DNA of 64,000 bases from Whalleya microplaca (taxonomy: Eukaryota > Ascomycota > Sordariomycetes > Xylariales > Xylariaceae), in NCBI GenBank assembly GCA_022497155.1, contig MU385711.1, positions 1,636,673-1,700,672 of the forward strand. Direction: 5' to 3'. Below the pieces are notes generated by a model. The model ran no database searches. It was not told where the DNA came from and saw only the letters and a program-made list of their open reading frames with translations. This document shows, one piece after another, positions 1-11,245 of this stretch. The translations under genes were made by a program, and so were the position numbers. The first letter of the stretch is position 1, and each line of letters opens with the position of its first letter.

Positions 1-763
1 TACAGGCTGTTAATTAGTAGAGCGCAGCACGGCGCCGGGTGAGGGTTGAAACCGGCGGCTACCTAGCATTGGGATCGGGTTCCATTTTTCTCCCGTCATC
101 CGTTCCCCTTACTGTTTATAATCGTGGAGAGAGAGGAGAGAGGAGAAGGACGCAAGCGTCGGGGGGCGAAGTTGTTGTGTCGTAAAGAGGAAGCAGGAGG
201 GACATGGAGGTCGAGAAAAGCAGGAGTAGCTGTAGTAGGGTTGATATGGCATTACACAGTGCACGGGAGATCCCAAGATCTGCGTTAGTGGAAGGCAGGC
301 AACAAGACAAAAAGAACCCATAATGATTCCCATGCAATTGATGGTACGGTGATTTGGTTTCCATGACACTGCGAATTGAATATGAAGACACATTTTTCTA
401 GGTTATCTATCGGAGGCCGGAAATGATTCAACCTTTATTCCATCACCCACCCTTAAGTCAATCTCATTTCTACGAGCTATCTTTACGATGAGCTATGAAC
501 ATCATATAAAAGATTAGTCATGGTTTGTTTAAGTCTATCCCTTAATCCATGATGAGAAGTCAGGTCACAAGACCCATGAATGCAATTAATAGGTAGTAGC
601 CCGGTCATTTCATATCTTGCTGCCATGTATCTATCATTACACAAAGATGGGACACCCAACACCTCGAAGCACGCCTCTCCCTTTTCTTCTTCCAGTCCAG
701 ATCTCGAAATCGAGAACAATTTCCTGCACGGAAAAAAGACACATTCATGAATGTTGTTAGCTT

Positions 764-1723
764 TTAGGTAAGCTTTTGCTTGATGAAGAATGACCGCAGA
801 TGAGATAGTTGCCATGCGCAGGTAGCACCGAGCACAACGAGCTGGATGACCATCCACCGCACCACGCGCGAGTTGGTGGACTCGGACTGGTCTCTGAATT
901 CGGCTTCCCGTTCCTGTAGTACATGATTAGTATTTCAATGCATTCTTTCCTGTTTCTCTAATAAATGGCTATCATCAAAGTGACTATCATGATCACACAA
1001 TCGTGAAATAGACCAAGTAGAACATAACCCCCCAATTCATCAAATATCGAGAGGCCAAGGCCCAGAAAATTAAAATAAAATAAAAAACTCACCCGCTGGA
1101 AGATCTGCTCCCGCCGGATATCCTGCAGCCGTGAGTTGAGGTCCTTGACGCGCTGGGAGATGTCCTGCAGCTTGTTCTTGTCGGTGCTCTCGATCTCGGA
1201 GGTCTCGCCGATGGCGAGGTCGAGGGTCAGCTTGAGGCCGCCGTGGGGCTGCAGGGCGCTCAGCCAGTTCGACCGCGACGCGCTCGTCGGCGTGAAGCAG
1301 ATCTTGTGCTCGCCGGCGTCGGCGGCGCTGAAGGTGAAGCGGCCCTGCGACGAGCCCCGCTGCGAGACCACGCGGTGGTCGTTGTCGAAGGTTTCCTAGA
1401 GGTGCGGAAAAGACAATAAGCCTTAGTTCAAGTTCAAGTTCAAGTTCCAAGATTCAAGTTCAGCTATGCTTGGATGGTCTTGTGGTATCTAATGTAAATG
1501 GTAAGTAAGAAAGACTTACATCAACAGAGATGAAGATGTTGACACCGTCCTCCCGCGACCACGACCGCCGGTTGTCGTCCCATTCCTCAGCGTGGTAGTG
1601 TCCCACCACTAGGGTGTCCTTGGGCAGTTCCTCGAAGAAGCACTTGGACGTGCTGCCGTCCATGAAGAAGTACAGTGCTTGAGCGACGGAGCTCAGCATC
1701 AGAAGGGGAAAAACCGCCCTCAT
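764..1723 (-). CDS. p24 family cargo receptor (emp24/GOLD), alpha-type
   Basis: Three exons: 1723-1520, 1395-1093 and 913-764, both introns phase 0, giving 218 residues. Residues 1-16 form a signal peptide ending AQA; the mature protein starts [18 protein letters not shown], the usual start of the alpha p24 (Erp1/TMED9-like) GOLD domain. A coiled coil ([18 protein letters not shown] onward) is followed by one membrane helix ([15 protein letters not shown]) and a short cytosolic tail ending FFIKQKLT. The tail Lys residues at -3 and -5 fit a KxKxx COPI retrieval signal. Family members form hetero-oligomers that sort GPI-anchored and other cargo between ER and Golgi. Length is typical. The subfamily call rests on the N-terminal motif only. 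Confidence 0.9.
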
Positions 1724-2591
1724 TTTCGGGTATGTCGGGGTCAGTGTGGTCTCAATTGTCTTCTCTAGCAATGATTCGGATCGGTCGCCGGCCTCGGTCT
1801 TTGATAGCCTGCGCAGGCGTTGGAATGGCAAGGTAGATTCGGTCGTGGTGAAGCTTCGCGGATTCCAAGGTGCCACGTTCGAAAAACCAGCCAGCCAGCC
1901 AGTCAGTGCAGCCAGGGGTTGCTTTACCACCTAGTTGCTACCTAGTTAGGTCATAGTTTTAGCATCCTGCACCGCTGGACGACCCGATGGGCTAGTGGGC
2001 CCTAGCGATCGAAGGTGGAGCCTGGTTTTGGTATTATTAGAGAGTCACGTGCTCATCGATTAGATACGCCATTATGGAACTGGCACAGCTTACATACACA
2101 GTAGACCTCCACTTTCACTACTTACATTATCTACTTATACATACATATTTCAATGTCACTCATTCAATCAGTATCGATAAGACGAGTGATCACGTGCCGC
2201 CCCAGTTACTTCCAATCGTGTGTACAGATCCTTGAAAACTTGGCTGCTTGGGTCAAGGAAATCTGTAGGTAGTAACAACCTCTAATAATATTGAAGATTC
2301 TGGGAGGGGATCCAGCAGCATCACGAACGTGAGTGCCTGCACAAGAAATCATCAAACTCAACGCGTCAAACCGGGGTTGCATTACTAAAAGGAGCTGTTC
2401 CTATTCTTCCGACATGCTGTAATCCACCTAGGTGAAAGAGTTCAATATTTCTCCCTCCACCAGTGCGACCCTGTGTCGGAAAGCACCCAATTTCCTGCGT
2501 CTGTCGCTTTGATTCCCACAAGCACGATTCGCGCGAACACGATCCTCGTAAAATCAATCGGACACTTTCACCCATCTGCCTGTTCCCGAAG
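1724..2591. promoter_or_regulatory. Shared intergenic region of p24 gene and Swc4 gene
   Basis: About 870 bases between two divergent start codons, so it must hold both promoters and 5' UTRs. CT-rich tracts lie near the Swc4 start. Copies of the ACCTAG motif seen elsewhere in the window occur around 1926-1945. No TATA box or other named element can be assigned. Confidence 0.5.
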
Positions 2592-4499
2592 ATGGCGTCT
2601 CATGATGTTCGTGATGTGCTCAATCTACCGTACGAAGGCGCCGGCCCGCGTCCCACCAAGAAGCAGAAAACCAATGCACCGCGGCCGAACTTGAAGGGTC
2701 TGGCGAGAGAGGTCCAGAACTTGGGCGGTGATAATCCCATTGCTATTGTTCCCGATATTTCCACCTTCAAAAAGCGACGTTTCGGGAGTAGAAAACCTGC
2801 GGCGCGATGGGAGATGCGACCGTTCCGGAACTCTGCACGAGGTGATCAATCACTGCATCTACGGCATTGGAGAAAACAGACGGAGGAGCCCACGAGAGGG
2901 CAGTCGCAGTTACAGTCGCAAGAACAGGGCCAAGGGCAGGCACAAGATGGACAAGCTGCAGAGGCTGGCGCAGATTCAGAAAAGCAGTCTCAGGAACTCG
3001 ATGATTCGGCATTCTCTAAGTTCAATGTGCAGGTCGATGTTCCTCAATACAGCGAAGACCAGTATAGCTCGAACCTAGCAAACAGCGATTGGACGAAAGA
3101 CGAGACAGATTATCTATTTGATCTTGTGAGGAGTTTTGATCTCCGCTGGCCGTTAATATGGGATCGGTATGAGTACCAGCCTAAGCTACCTGACAGTACA
3201 GTGAATGGAGACGGACCTGCTGTCACAGATCCCAGTACAGCCGTCGTTCCTGCCCCCAAGCCTCGGAGCATGGAGGATCTGAAATCGAGGTATTACGAGG
3301 TGGCAGCAAAGATGATGGCAGTTCAGAAGCCGGTGCAGTATATGACTCAGACTGAATTCGGATTGCACGAGCTGATGGCCACCTTTAACCCTATATCGGA
3401 AGCCCAGCGCAAGAAGTTTGCGGCAGATGCCCTGAGTCGCTCTAAGGAGGAGGCTAGGGAGGAGGAGTCGCTGCTGATTGAAGTTCGGCGCATACTTGCC
3501 CGCCAAGAAAAACTCAATCAAGAACGCCGTGAGCTCTACAACCGCCTCGACTACCCCCACACAGAACAAGACATCAACGCTTTCAAGTCCAGCGCCGGAC
3601 TCCAAACACTTCTACAAAATCTTATGAGTGTTGATAAATCCAAGAAACGCAAGTCGCTTATGGAAGCCAATGGCCTGAACACGCCTACCTCGGCACACCC
3701 CGCGACTGCCCATCCAAACTCAACTCCGATCTCGGAGAATCGGCGTGAGAGTATCGCAGCCTCCTCTGTCGGTCATCGCGATTCGATTGGAGGCGGCGAG
3801 CGACCTGATCGACCTTCTAAGAAAGGTGCCGCTCAGCCCGAACGCAAGAAGCTCAACGAGCAAGAGGAGAAGATGTACGGCGTGTCGTACCATGACCGTC
3901 TGCCCTCGGGTCCGACCTTCCGGTATGAGAGAATCAACAAGATCCTCACCACTAAGAGCAACGCTCAACATCTTCGTATTACAAACACACTAGCTGAGCT
4001 AGACATCCCCAGCAGACTCAACATGCCCACGAGAGCCGTGGTGGAAGAGATGGAGAAACTCCTCAACTCCATCGGCGTCCTTCTTGACATGCGCAAGATG
4101 AACGACAAGATAGACGGCGAGATCAAGGTCGAGCAGGGCAAGAAGGCGGAGCGCATGAAGGCTTTGGGGCTTCCTCCGCCGGAGGCCGCAGCCAAGACAG
4201 GAGATGCAGCATCCAGCACCAGCAACGGCAAGACGGAGGGCACTACAGCCGGAACGGGAAATGCAACGGTCAATGGCGATAAGCCTAATGGTGCTGCGCC
4301 TACTGCCAACGGCACAGCAAACGGTGAGGGCAACGGGGCTATGGACGTGGATGAGTCAAAGGGCAATGGCGGTGCACAGATCAAGCAGGAGTCCACCGAA
4401 GACAGAGCCGCTCGTCCCGGAAGCAGCGGCGCGAACAAGAGAAGTGCCAGCGTCCTGAGCACCGTCAGCGACAAGAGCGCCAAGAGACAGAAGAAGTAG
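2592..4499 (+). CDS. SWC4: SWR1/NuA4 complex subunit Swc4 (DMAP1 family)
   Basis: Single-exon gene, 635 residues, starting at the ATG of MASHDVRDVLNLPYEG. The frame is open further upstream but with no better ATG. The SANT/Myb-like region is at about residues 158-230 (core DWTKDETDYLFDLVRSFDL, then WPLIWDRYEY), and a basic N-terminal segment precedes it (STFKKRRFGSRKPAARW). The DMAP1-type C-terminal region begins near YGVSYHDRLPSGPTFRYERI. A Gly/Asn/Thr-rich acidic tail ends in KSAKRQKK, a probable nuclear signal. The family is a shared subunit of the SWR1 remodeler (H2A.Z deposition) and the NuA4 acetyltransferase. It is longer than yeast Swc4 because of low-complexity insertions. Confidence 0.93.
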   Translation: MASHDVRDVLNLPYEGAGPRPTKKQKTNAPRPNLKGLAREVQNLGGDNPIAIVPDISTFKKRRFGSRKPAARWEMRPFRNSARGDQSLHLRHWRKQTEEPTRGQSQLQSQEQGQGQAQDGQAAEAGADSEKQSQELDDSAFSKFNVQVDVPQYSEDQYSSNLANSDWTKDETDYLFDLVRSFDLRWPLIWDRYEYQPKLPDSTVNGDGPAVTDPSTAVVPAPKPRSMEDLKSRYYEVAAKMMAVQKPVQYMTQTEFGLHELMATFNPISEAQRKKFAADALSRSKEEAREEESLLIEVRRILARQEKLNQERRELYNRLDYPHTEQDINAFKSSAGLQTLLQNLMSVDKSKKRKSLMEANGLNTPTSAHPATAHPNSTPISENRRESIAASSVGHRDSIGGGERPDRPSKKGAAQPERKKLNEQEEKMYGVSYHDRLPSGPTFRYERINKILTTKSNAQHLRITNTLAELDIPSRLNMPTRAVVEEMEKLLNSIGVLLDMRKMNDKIDGEIKVEQGKKAERMKALGLPPPEAAAKTGDAASSTSNGKTEGTTAGTGNATVNGDKPNGAAPTANGTANGEGNGAMDVDESKGNGGAQIKQESTEDRAARPGSSGANKRSASVLSTVSDKSAKRQKK

Positions 4500-5220
4500 T
4501 AGTCGTGGCGGGACTATGATCCGGAGGGGGTGTGGGGGCATTGGAGGCCCAAGATGCCAGCCATTATGTAGGTCCTAGATGCACATGGGAGTATTGCAGG
4601 GCCTTCGCGCCTCGCTGCGTTCTGGCGAATATCCACCCTCTCTGTATGTATTGTAAGATTCAGGTATCTGATGCGCCGGCTCTCACTTCAGATCGGCGGC
4701 GTCAGGGCTGTGTGTCAGTAGGGATACGAAAATGGAAACGGGAAATGGGAAAACGGTCTACATAGAGACAACGATAATGCAAATTCGCTTTGATAAAATA
4801 TACCTGAATTACTGGTCTAGCTGGAGGTGACGGTCGAACTTACATGCAGTCATCACTCTAAAACCGCGCCCCGTTTAAGTTTATTTAGCTGTTCTTCACA
4901 GCCTATCGGATACAACTCCAACTTTCCCCTTTCTAACACAACACGATTCCGAGTTCAGCGGGTAGGAATTCATTCAGTATGCAGTGTGGGATGGGATAGG
5001 ACTCCAGGGTTACGTGACACCCGGCTCTTGAGGTATGCGAGGTTCTCAAGGTCGTACAAGCTTGCGGGGTCACTTACACGCAGTACCGGTAGATCTGGGA
5101 GCCATGACAACGTTTTTCATGCTTAACATGGCATATTCTCTAGTTAACAGACTGCTCTTTCTGAGTATTCAACGCCTGGTTTTCGTCTTTTTTGTATAAC
5201 TTCCCAGATTTTGCCGAGTT
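4500..5220. other. Intergenic: Swc4 3' region to HET pseudogene
   Basis: No supported gene. It holds the Swc4 3' UTR and the upstream region of the decayed HET gene. Short open frames here have no recognisable domain. Confidence 0.5.
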
Positions 5221-7624
5221 TTCATCGAATTCTTAATTCAAATTCAAACGACTTCCCTCCTCTATAGACCTCTTGATGCTTCGACGGATGAGATTCGCCT
5301 CCTTGATATCCAACAGGCTCAAGTCAGAAACGATGACAATGGCGAAAGGGCGGATGAGATCATATCATGTCGCTTGTTCACGGTTCCCTTATCAGAAACT
5401 CTACGTTATGCCGCTCTATCTTACGTTTGGGGTGATCCTTCCAACACCGAAGATATCGTCGTTAACGGCACCGTTATGCCTGTCACCGTCAATCTTGCGG
5501 CTGCTTTGAAACGACTTAGAAGCAGCGACATAATCGTTGATCCCGAGAATGAAGAGGGAGTGAATAACGCGAGCAGTGGCAGTTCTCCGCGTTTGCTTCC
5601 TCTGTGGGTTGATGCGGTCTGCATCAATCAAAGTGACATCGTCGGAAAAAAACAAGCAAGTCTCTCGAATGGGAGACATCTACAGGCATGCCATATATGT
5701 AATTTCCTGGATGGGCGAGCCAGATGAGCACTGTCATGTTGACCTAATATTTGATGTCATTCGAGCGATCCGACCGCATCTTCAGGCTTGGTCGAGTTTC
5801 TTTCACATGAATTTTCTGGTTAATTCTCTAGAGGGTAGGAAATGGATTGAAAGACAGCCATCTCTTTGTCAACCTGATCCCCCCGAGTCAAATGGGAACG
5901 TGACATGGGATGCTTTAAAATGGGTCATGGATTGTGATTACTGGACTCGGATCTGGACTATCCAGGAGCGCGTGGCCGCCCGCTCACTAGAGTTGAACAT
6001 ATTCGTAGCCGGCAGCGCGCGTGCCACGTTTGCTGACATTACATCCTTCTTCGCCTTGTTCGATACCTCAAGGGATTGGCTCATGGTTTCTCCGCCGGGA
6101 TCAATTCCTGGTGAGTTATGGCTTAAACTGATGGGCAAGATCAGCGTTTTTCTCGGGCTGATACAGGCGAGCTCATACAAATGGAACGCCCACCCAATGA
6201 GAATAGTCCTGATTGCTACTTACTGCACAGCATCAGACCCAAGGGATATGATTTATGGCCTTCAAGGGGTTAGCTAGTAGCACCCAAAATCTGTTTATCC
6301 TCAGGGCTTGTCGCAGGGGCAAGAATTCCCTATCAGAGCATATTCGGAGCAAGAAGGCGAGAAGCGGGTCTTGAATCTCTATACGTACAAACAAACTGTC
6401 CAGAAAGAGAAAAACTGACTCTGGTTGCTATAGGGCAGGCAGATATCAATGTTGACTACAACAAATCAGCCAGGGACGTCTACCTAGAATGGGCCGGTAG
6501 CTGTCTCGACCACCTCAGTAAGACTAATGATATTGATCACATGCGCCTTATGCTCTTCGCAGCTGATGTAGGGCTACACCCATACATAAATGAATGGTAC
6601 GTAAAAGATATCTTACAACAGGGCCCAAGACTCCTTTCGTAATTCATTTGCTGGGTTCGTTGTATGGTAGCTCACACATTCGCAGTACGTTGAAGCCTTC
6701 TATCTTCCCTCACGCTGTCTACCCGGCCTCTCAAAGTAGAGATTGTTTTGGCAAACAGGGTGCAGGCCAAGACACTGACATACACAGATGATATTCCATC
6801 TTGGATTCCACAGCTTATGAAATTATCTCAACATGAGGGGCATATTATTTGGACGCCACAGCGAAGGTGTTCACTTGCTTTTGATCCTCCATATCCAACC
6901 GTCATGCATACCGGCATCCTAAAACTCCATGGTGTGGTCTACGACGAGGTTGCGGAAGTAGTTCGCGTAGGGGATCCAATTCAGAGTGAACCTTCCGTTG
7001 TCTTTTGGTTCAACCTCTGCATAGAGATCACCACCCGAATAGGGAGCTGCAGATACAAGGACGACAGAATGATTGCGTCCCTGGCTGCAATGCTCTCTAT
7101 CATGCACGCCCAACCAACGGAAGAAAGATTTAGCATAAAATACCCGACAATCCCACTTCCACGCAACTGGGTTCTTATACAAGGTTTCTTATTTCTGTTG
7201 AAAGCCTATGTAAAGGATATCTCAGAGGCAGAAATGAACGATGCATTGATGCGGGTAGGCCTATCGTCTCGAGAACACATGTATCAATTCCTTGAAAACC
7301 AAGTTTTAGACTTTGTTAGTGAAGAGGATGCAAGCAATTCAGGTGAGATCGTTGGCCCTGAGACGAGAGTACACGTGGAGGATTTCATCCTTCGCTGTCG
7401 GGGGCAGGCTTTTTTCAAGACTACGAAGGGTTAGTTGGGCCGTGGCCTCTCTGGGACAGCCTGGTGACCGACTCTGCTTTATCAATAGTGCGCCAGAGCC
7501 AATATTATTGAGGACGGTTGATAGCCACTGGGTCCATGTCGGCACCTGTGATGTTCTTGGCATCTCTGAAAAAGAGATGGCGAGTCTCGATAAGACGAAG
7601 ATCGAGGAGTTCTTAGTTCACTAA
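5221..7624 (+). pseudogene. HET-domain gene, broken by frameshifts and a stop
   Basis: The heterokaryon-incompatibility signature is clear: YRPLDASTDEIRLLDI, RYAALSYVWGD, LPLWVDAVCINQSD, then in another frame MGDIYRHAIYVISWMGEP, DYWTRIWTIQERVAARS, and DPRDMIYGLQG. Two introns fit: 6269-6438 and 6597-6758, joining to DDIPSWIPQLM. Defects seen: no in-frame ATG before the conserved N-terminus; a one-base frameshift at 5641-5652 beside a run of seven A; a TAG at 7432-7434 in the conserved KTTKG-x-LGRG stretch; and a further frameshift near 7443 before SLGQPGDRLCFI. The tail then continues to the stop at 7624. Four separate lesions make sequencing error alone unlikely. Intact relatives act in non-self recognition and cell death. 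Confidence 0.8.
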
Positions 7625-7836
7625 ATAATCTGTCGATGTTGCATTATGTATGTGTGTGTATATAACATAGCGTCTTAGGTCGATACATGTTCACTTAAGG
7701 TATAAGAAATGAAGTTAAGCCAATAATATATATGTATATATAAAGGTCAGCTTAAGATTAAGTATAAAAAGAAAACTTATAGGTGTTATAATATAAAAAT
7801 TGAAAAACAACAAGAACATCATTGCTATTAACCTCA

Positions 7837-7936
7837 TGTCCTGGGTGAGACTCGAACTCACGACCTTTGGATGTCCCAACCTTAGATTGAGTCATATGTA
7901 TGAGACCAACGCTCTAACCAACTGAGCCACCAAGAC
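7837..7936 (-). tRNA. tRNA-Met (CAU), elongator, with intron
   Basis: Read on the minus strand, acceptor arms GTCTTGG and CCAGGAC pair, with the D-arm GCTC/GAGC and the T-arm GTGAG-TTCGAGT-CTCAC. The anticodon stem is TTGGT/TCCAA with loop CTCATA-A, so the anticodon is CAT. The 26-base intron (7898-7873 on the minus strand) sits after position 37, the standard tRNA intron site, and begins CATATG, which can pair with the anticodon region. The AAGGTCGTGAGTTCGA stretch matches elongator rather than initiator tRNA-Met. The discriminator base is A. Confidence 0.93.
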
Positions 7937-8343
7937 ATTTGCTTCTTTCGGAGATAGTGCTATTGTGGCTTATCATTATGGATTCAGTCACAGTGCGGGG
8001 ATTCCATGTATCAAGGCTCCGCTGACATATTAACTTCTTATCACATGTCTGTTGCAGAGTATCCCCTGTTTTGGAACAACAATTGTTTAGAATATATAAA
8101 TGACCAATGTATCGTATTATTACTCTTAGTTACTTAATGGTAGCATACTACCGCATCATATGTGACAGAGTTCTTTTGGCTTCATTAGCGTCGGCATAGG
8201 TACTTTGTTCACAATCTCCATTCTCACTGTCTCTGGTTACTCAATTTCACACCCCCCTAAGACATGCCACGTGCAACCAGCATGTTACGCGTTGCACTAT
8301 TATAATCATATCTTCGTAGCGTCCTGTATAATCATCAACTGCC
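7937..8343. other. Intergenic between tRNA-Met and SDR gene 3' end
   Basis: AT-rich in its first half, with no supported coding region. It should contain the upstream flank of the tRNA gene and the 3' UTR of the dehydrogenase gene. Confidence 0.5.
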
Positions 8344-9443
8344 TCAAGGTCCTGGTACCGTGCCAGTACCGCTGTAAATGCTTCCACTCGTATAGGTCCC
8401 CAGAGGGTCGGCCAGGCTCACGTACAGCGGGGCCAGCTCGGCGGGCTGGACGAGACGCCCGTAGGGACGTGCCGCGGCGAACGTAGTGATATTCTCGGTC
8501 GTGAAGCCGCACGTTGCCAGGAACGGCGTGTACGTAAGCTCCGGGGCGACGCCGTTGACCCGGATGCCCTGCGGCACGAGCTGGATCGCGAGACTGCGGA
8601 GCATGTGGGTGACGGCCGCCTTGCTGGAGCCGTAATCGACCGCGCCGGCTTCCGGATTAGATACGATTCCGGAGGCTGTGAAGATGATGCTGCCGCCGCG
8701 GGGCAGTAGGGGCACGGCTGCGCGCGTTAGAAAGAAGGGCGCGAAGACATTGGTGCGATAGAGGCGCTCGAGCTGCGCGGTAGAGTGGTTGGCGATGGGA
8801 CGCCATTCTGGACCTGCTTGTACCCCGGAGTACCTGTTTGCCACCAGTCAACTACGGATATATATGTGTGCAGCAAGATTGTTCATCGTTATCATGACCA
8901 TACCCTGCATTGCTGACCAAGATATCTAGTCCGCTTAGGCGGTTCGCTGCTTCGTGGACGAGGTATGCGCAGAACGTCTCATTTAGCAGGTCGCCGGGAA
9001 TGCGTTCGAACGTTAGACCCTCACGCCCTAGGAAGTCGGCAAGGTCTTGTGCGTCGGACTCTTCATCCGGGTGGTAGTTGATGGCCACGTTAGCACCCTC
9101 GCGAAGGAAGGCAATGACAACGGCTCTTCCAATACCGGAGTCACCGCCGGTGATCAAGACGTTCAGACCCTGAAGACGGCCAGTGCCTTTGTAGGTCTCC
9201 TCTCCCGAGTCAGGGCGAATTTCCATGCTCGTCTGCAACACGGGAAAACTACCAGGTGTCATCGTGAATTCTATGCCGCTGTATCGATTGACAGGGTCAA
9301 TGAGTTCGACATCTTGTTCTACTTCTCGTTTAGCCTTGTGTTATCTTGAGGGTACAGGCACGCAACAACCCCAACATACTTTGAGCAGACGCCACACTGA
9401 ATAAACCCATGACGAGGGCGATCAAAACGAAGAGCTGATACAT
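8344..9443 (-). CDS. Short-chain dehydrogenase/reductase with N-terminal signal peptide
   Basis: Three exons: 9443-9380, 9321-8904 and 8833-8344; introns of 58 and 70 bp, phases 1 and 2; 323 residues. The first exon encodes only a secretion signal (MYQLFVLIALVMGLFSVASA). The next exon continues in frame through DPVNRYSGIEF, a stretch typical of this SDR subfamily, which supports the upstream exon. NAD(P)-binding motif TGGDSGIG is at about 79-86 and SNAG at about 158-161. The catalytic set is Ser214, Tyr228 and Lys232 (DYGSSK). The usual PG after the active site is changed to VAPELTYTPF. It is closest to YhdG/glucose-ribitol dehydrogenase-like SDRs. Substrate unknown. An ATG at 9262 would give a cytosolic form lacking the leader. 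Confidence 0.82.
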
Positions 9444-10367
9444 ATCGCAAATAATGGTGTGAATGGACTTTTATTCGTACACTTGTTATATCCGTTTAAA
9501 GGCCAGGAAATTTCCAAAATGGTCACTGAAACATCTATCTTCTTATATAGCTAAGCATCCCTCCACCTCAAGTCGCTACACTGAACATTCCGTCCTCCTA
9601 AACTACACAGTCGGCTCATCTCGCTATAGCTTACGTGTCCGAGGGACAACTCTCAAGGCCATCGGGTTTCTAGTGGAAACGTGATCGGATTTGCAGGTTA
9701 TCGCAAAACAGTAAATCCGGCGATCTACACTTGGCTATCCCTCAGTAGCTGGTTCTGCTGGATTTTATACTAAAGCCGTAGGTGGGTACATTGCCTACGC
9801 AAAGAGATGGTCAAGGAATATCAGATTGTCCAATGGGGTGCTCAGTCGCGCTTATTCGGCCGATATTCGCCATTGGCATCGACTGATGCCAAGCTAGCTC
9901 GCTATGGAAATAAGGTCACCACCTCGACACCAGAGTTATGATTGACAATATGATAGCTCTACTGAATAGAGCTCATCGCTGAAAGTATAAAGCAGTGGCA
10001 GTGCAGTTCGATGTCCACACGTCAACCGTAACATTGGAAAACCAAAGACCGAAGCTACTTGAGGAGAATATGCTGAATAATGGTAATAGGAGGCTTAGCC
10101 TGTCTATCAACTATCAAGAATCGTGCTCAGAAATGAAACTCTCCCTGTTAGTTAGCCTCAAAATACCTCTCCTATATAACACATTCTTTTTAGGATTCGT
10201 CTGGGACATGATTTCCTAGCCCGCATAATAGTCAAGCTAGTAGACACATGGATCAGTCTATCATGTCAGCACACTTCCGTGCCATGGATTCGTTTATGCA
10301 TACTGTCTGAATCTAGATCTACCGGCGTAATTTGAACGGAACGGAATAATGGCAATAGTTAAGGGGG
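9444..10367. other. Intergenic, no gene recognised
   Basis: About 920 bases upstream of the SDR signal exon and downstream of the CD38-like gene. Short frames around 9463-9684 and 9995-10219 have no domain or codon pattern that supports them. Confidence 0.4.
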
Positions 10368-11245
10368 TCACCACGCCACATTGCGATCAAAAAATCGAAG
10401 CTCCTTCTCCGACGGACATGCTCCAAAGCCTTCACTATTCCCATCCTCAGCACTCCTGGGTTCGACCTTAAGCCTCCCAAATCCCAACCTCCTCCTAGCC
10501 GGATCCAACAACCTCGACGACCTCGCCGCGCCAGGAAACCGTTCCCAGAAGACCTTGATCTGATCCTCGTAGCGTCCTGACAATTCCTCAAAGGCCTTGA
10601 CCCAGCCCTCCCGTACCTTCGCGATCCAGTGCACACGGCCGTTCCGGTCGACGAGCACGGGGAGCTCGACGCGAGCCCAGATGCCGTCGGTGGGCGGTTT
10701 CGCGTAGTCCGCGGCGGCGTGCATCACCATGGCGCCCTCTTCGGCCTTCAGCGCGAACGCGCGCGACATCGCCTCGAAGAACCGCTGCCGCTGCGTGTCC
10801 GAGCTGTGGATGCAGCGCAGCGCGTTCGAGGACGCCGCCTCGGCCCGGTACAGCTCGCACGGCCACACGTCCCAGATGGTCACCTGGCCGTCTTGGCGCG
10901 CCTTCGCGCGCGCTGCCGCCGACATACCGGCGGAGTAGAAGAGCGCATTGGATTGGAGCGGTGACGAGTGGGCTTTCTTGGTGTGGGAGAGGAACCACTG
11001 CTCAGGTTACAGTGCGTTAGCCACCTCGGGCGATCTGCCGGGATTCTTATTCATCAGGTGGGTCATTAGCTATAGGAACATACTTCTGTCGTATATTTCT
11101 CAATACTATCGCACGGAACGACGCCATCGGGTTGGCCTATGAGGCGAGCTTGGTCGCGATCGTTTCCAATCAACACTGGCTGCGCTGCGAGCAGAAGCAG
11201 AGCGACTATAGCCACTAAAAGCATGAACATTGTCATGTTCGTCAT
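10368..11245 (-). CDS. Single-pass membrane protein, possible ADP-ribosyl cyclase-like (CD38 type)
   Basis: Two exons: 11245-11084 and 10997-10368, joined by an intron with GTATGT donor, CTAAC branch and CAG acceptor, phase 0; 263 residues. Residues 7-24 are a hydrophobic anchor after a very short N-terminus (MTNMTM), giving a signal anchor or signal peptide, with the rest outside or in the lumen. The domain pattern is NALFYSAGMSAAARAKA (71-87), VTIWDVWPCELY (93-104), FFEAMSRAFALKAEEGAMVM (127-146) and DGIWARVELPVL (158-169). This spacing and residue pattern resembles animal CD38/BST1. Glu165 would match the catalytic Glu, and the aromatic pair 127-128 and Trp96/Trp99 the active-site aromatics. 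Four Cys lie outside the anchor. The gene model is fairly firm; the family link is inference. No gene name is assigned. Confidence 0.72.

Noticed and set aside
7420..7475. A tiny intron (GTTAGT...ACAG, about 33 bp) that might rescue the HET pseudogene end
   Set aside because: Too short for a fungal intron and it does not restore the downstream frame.
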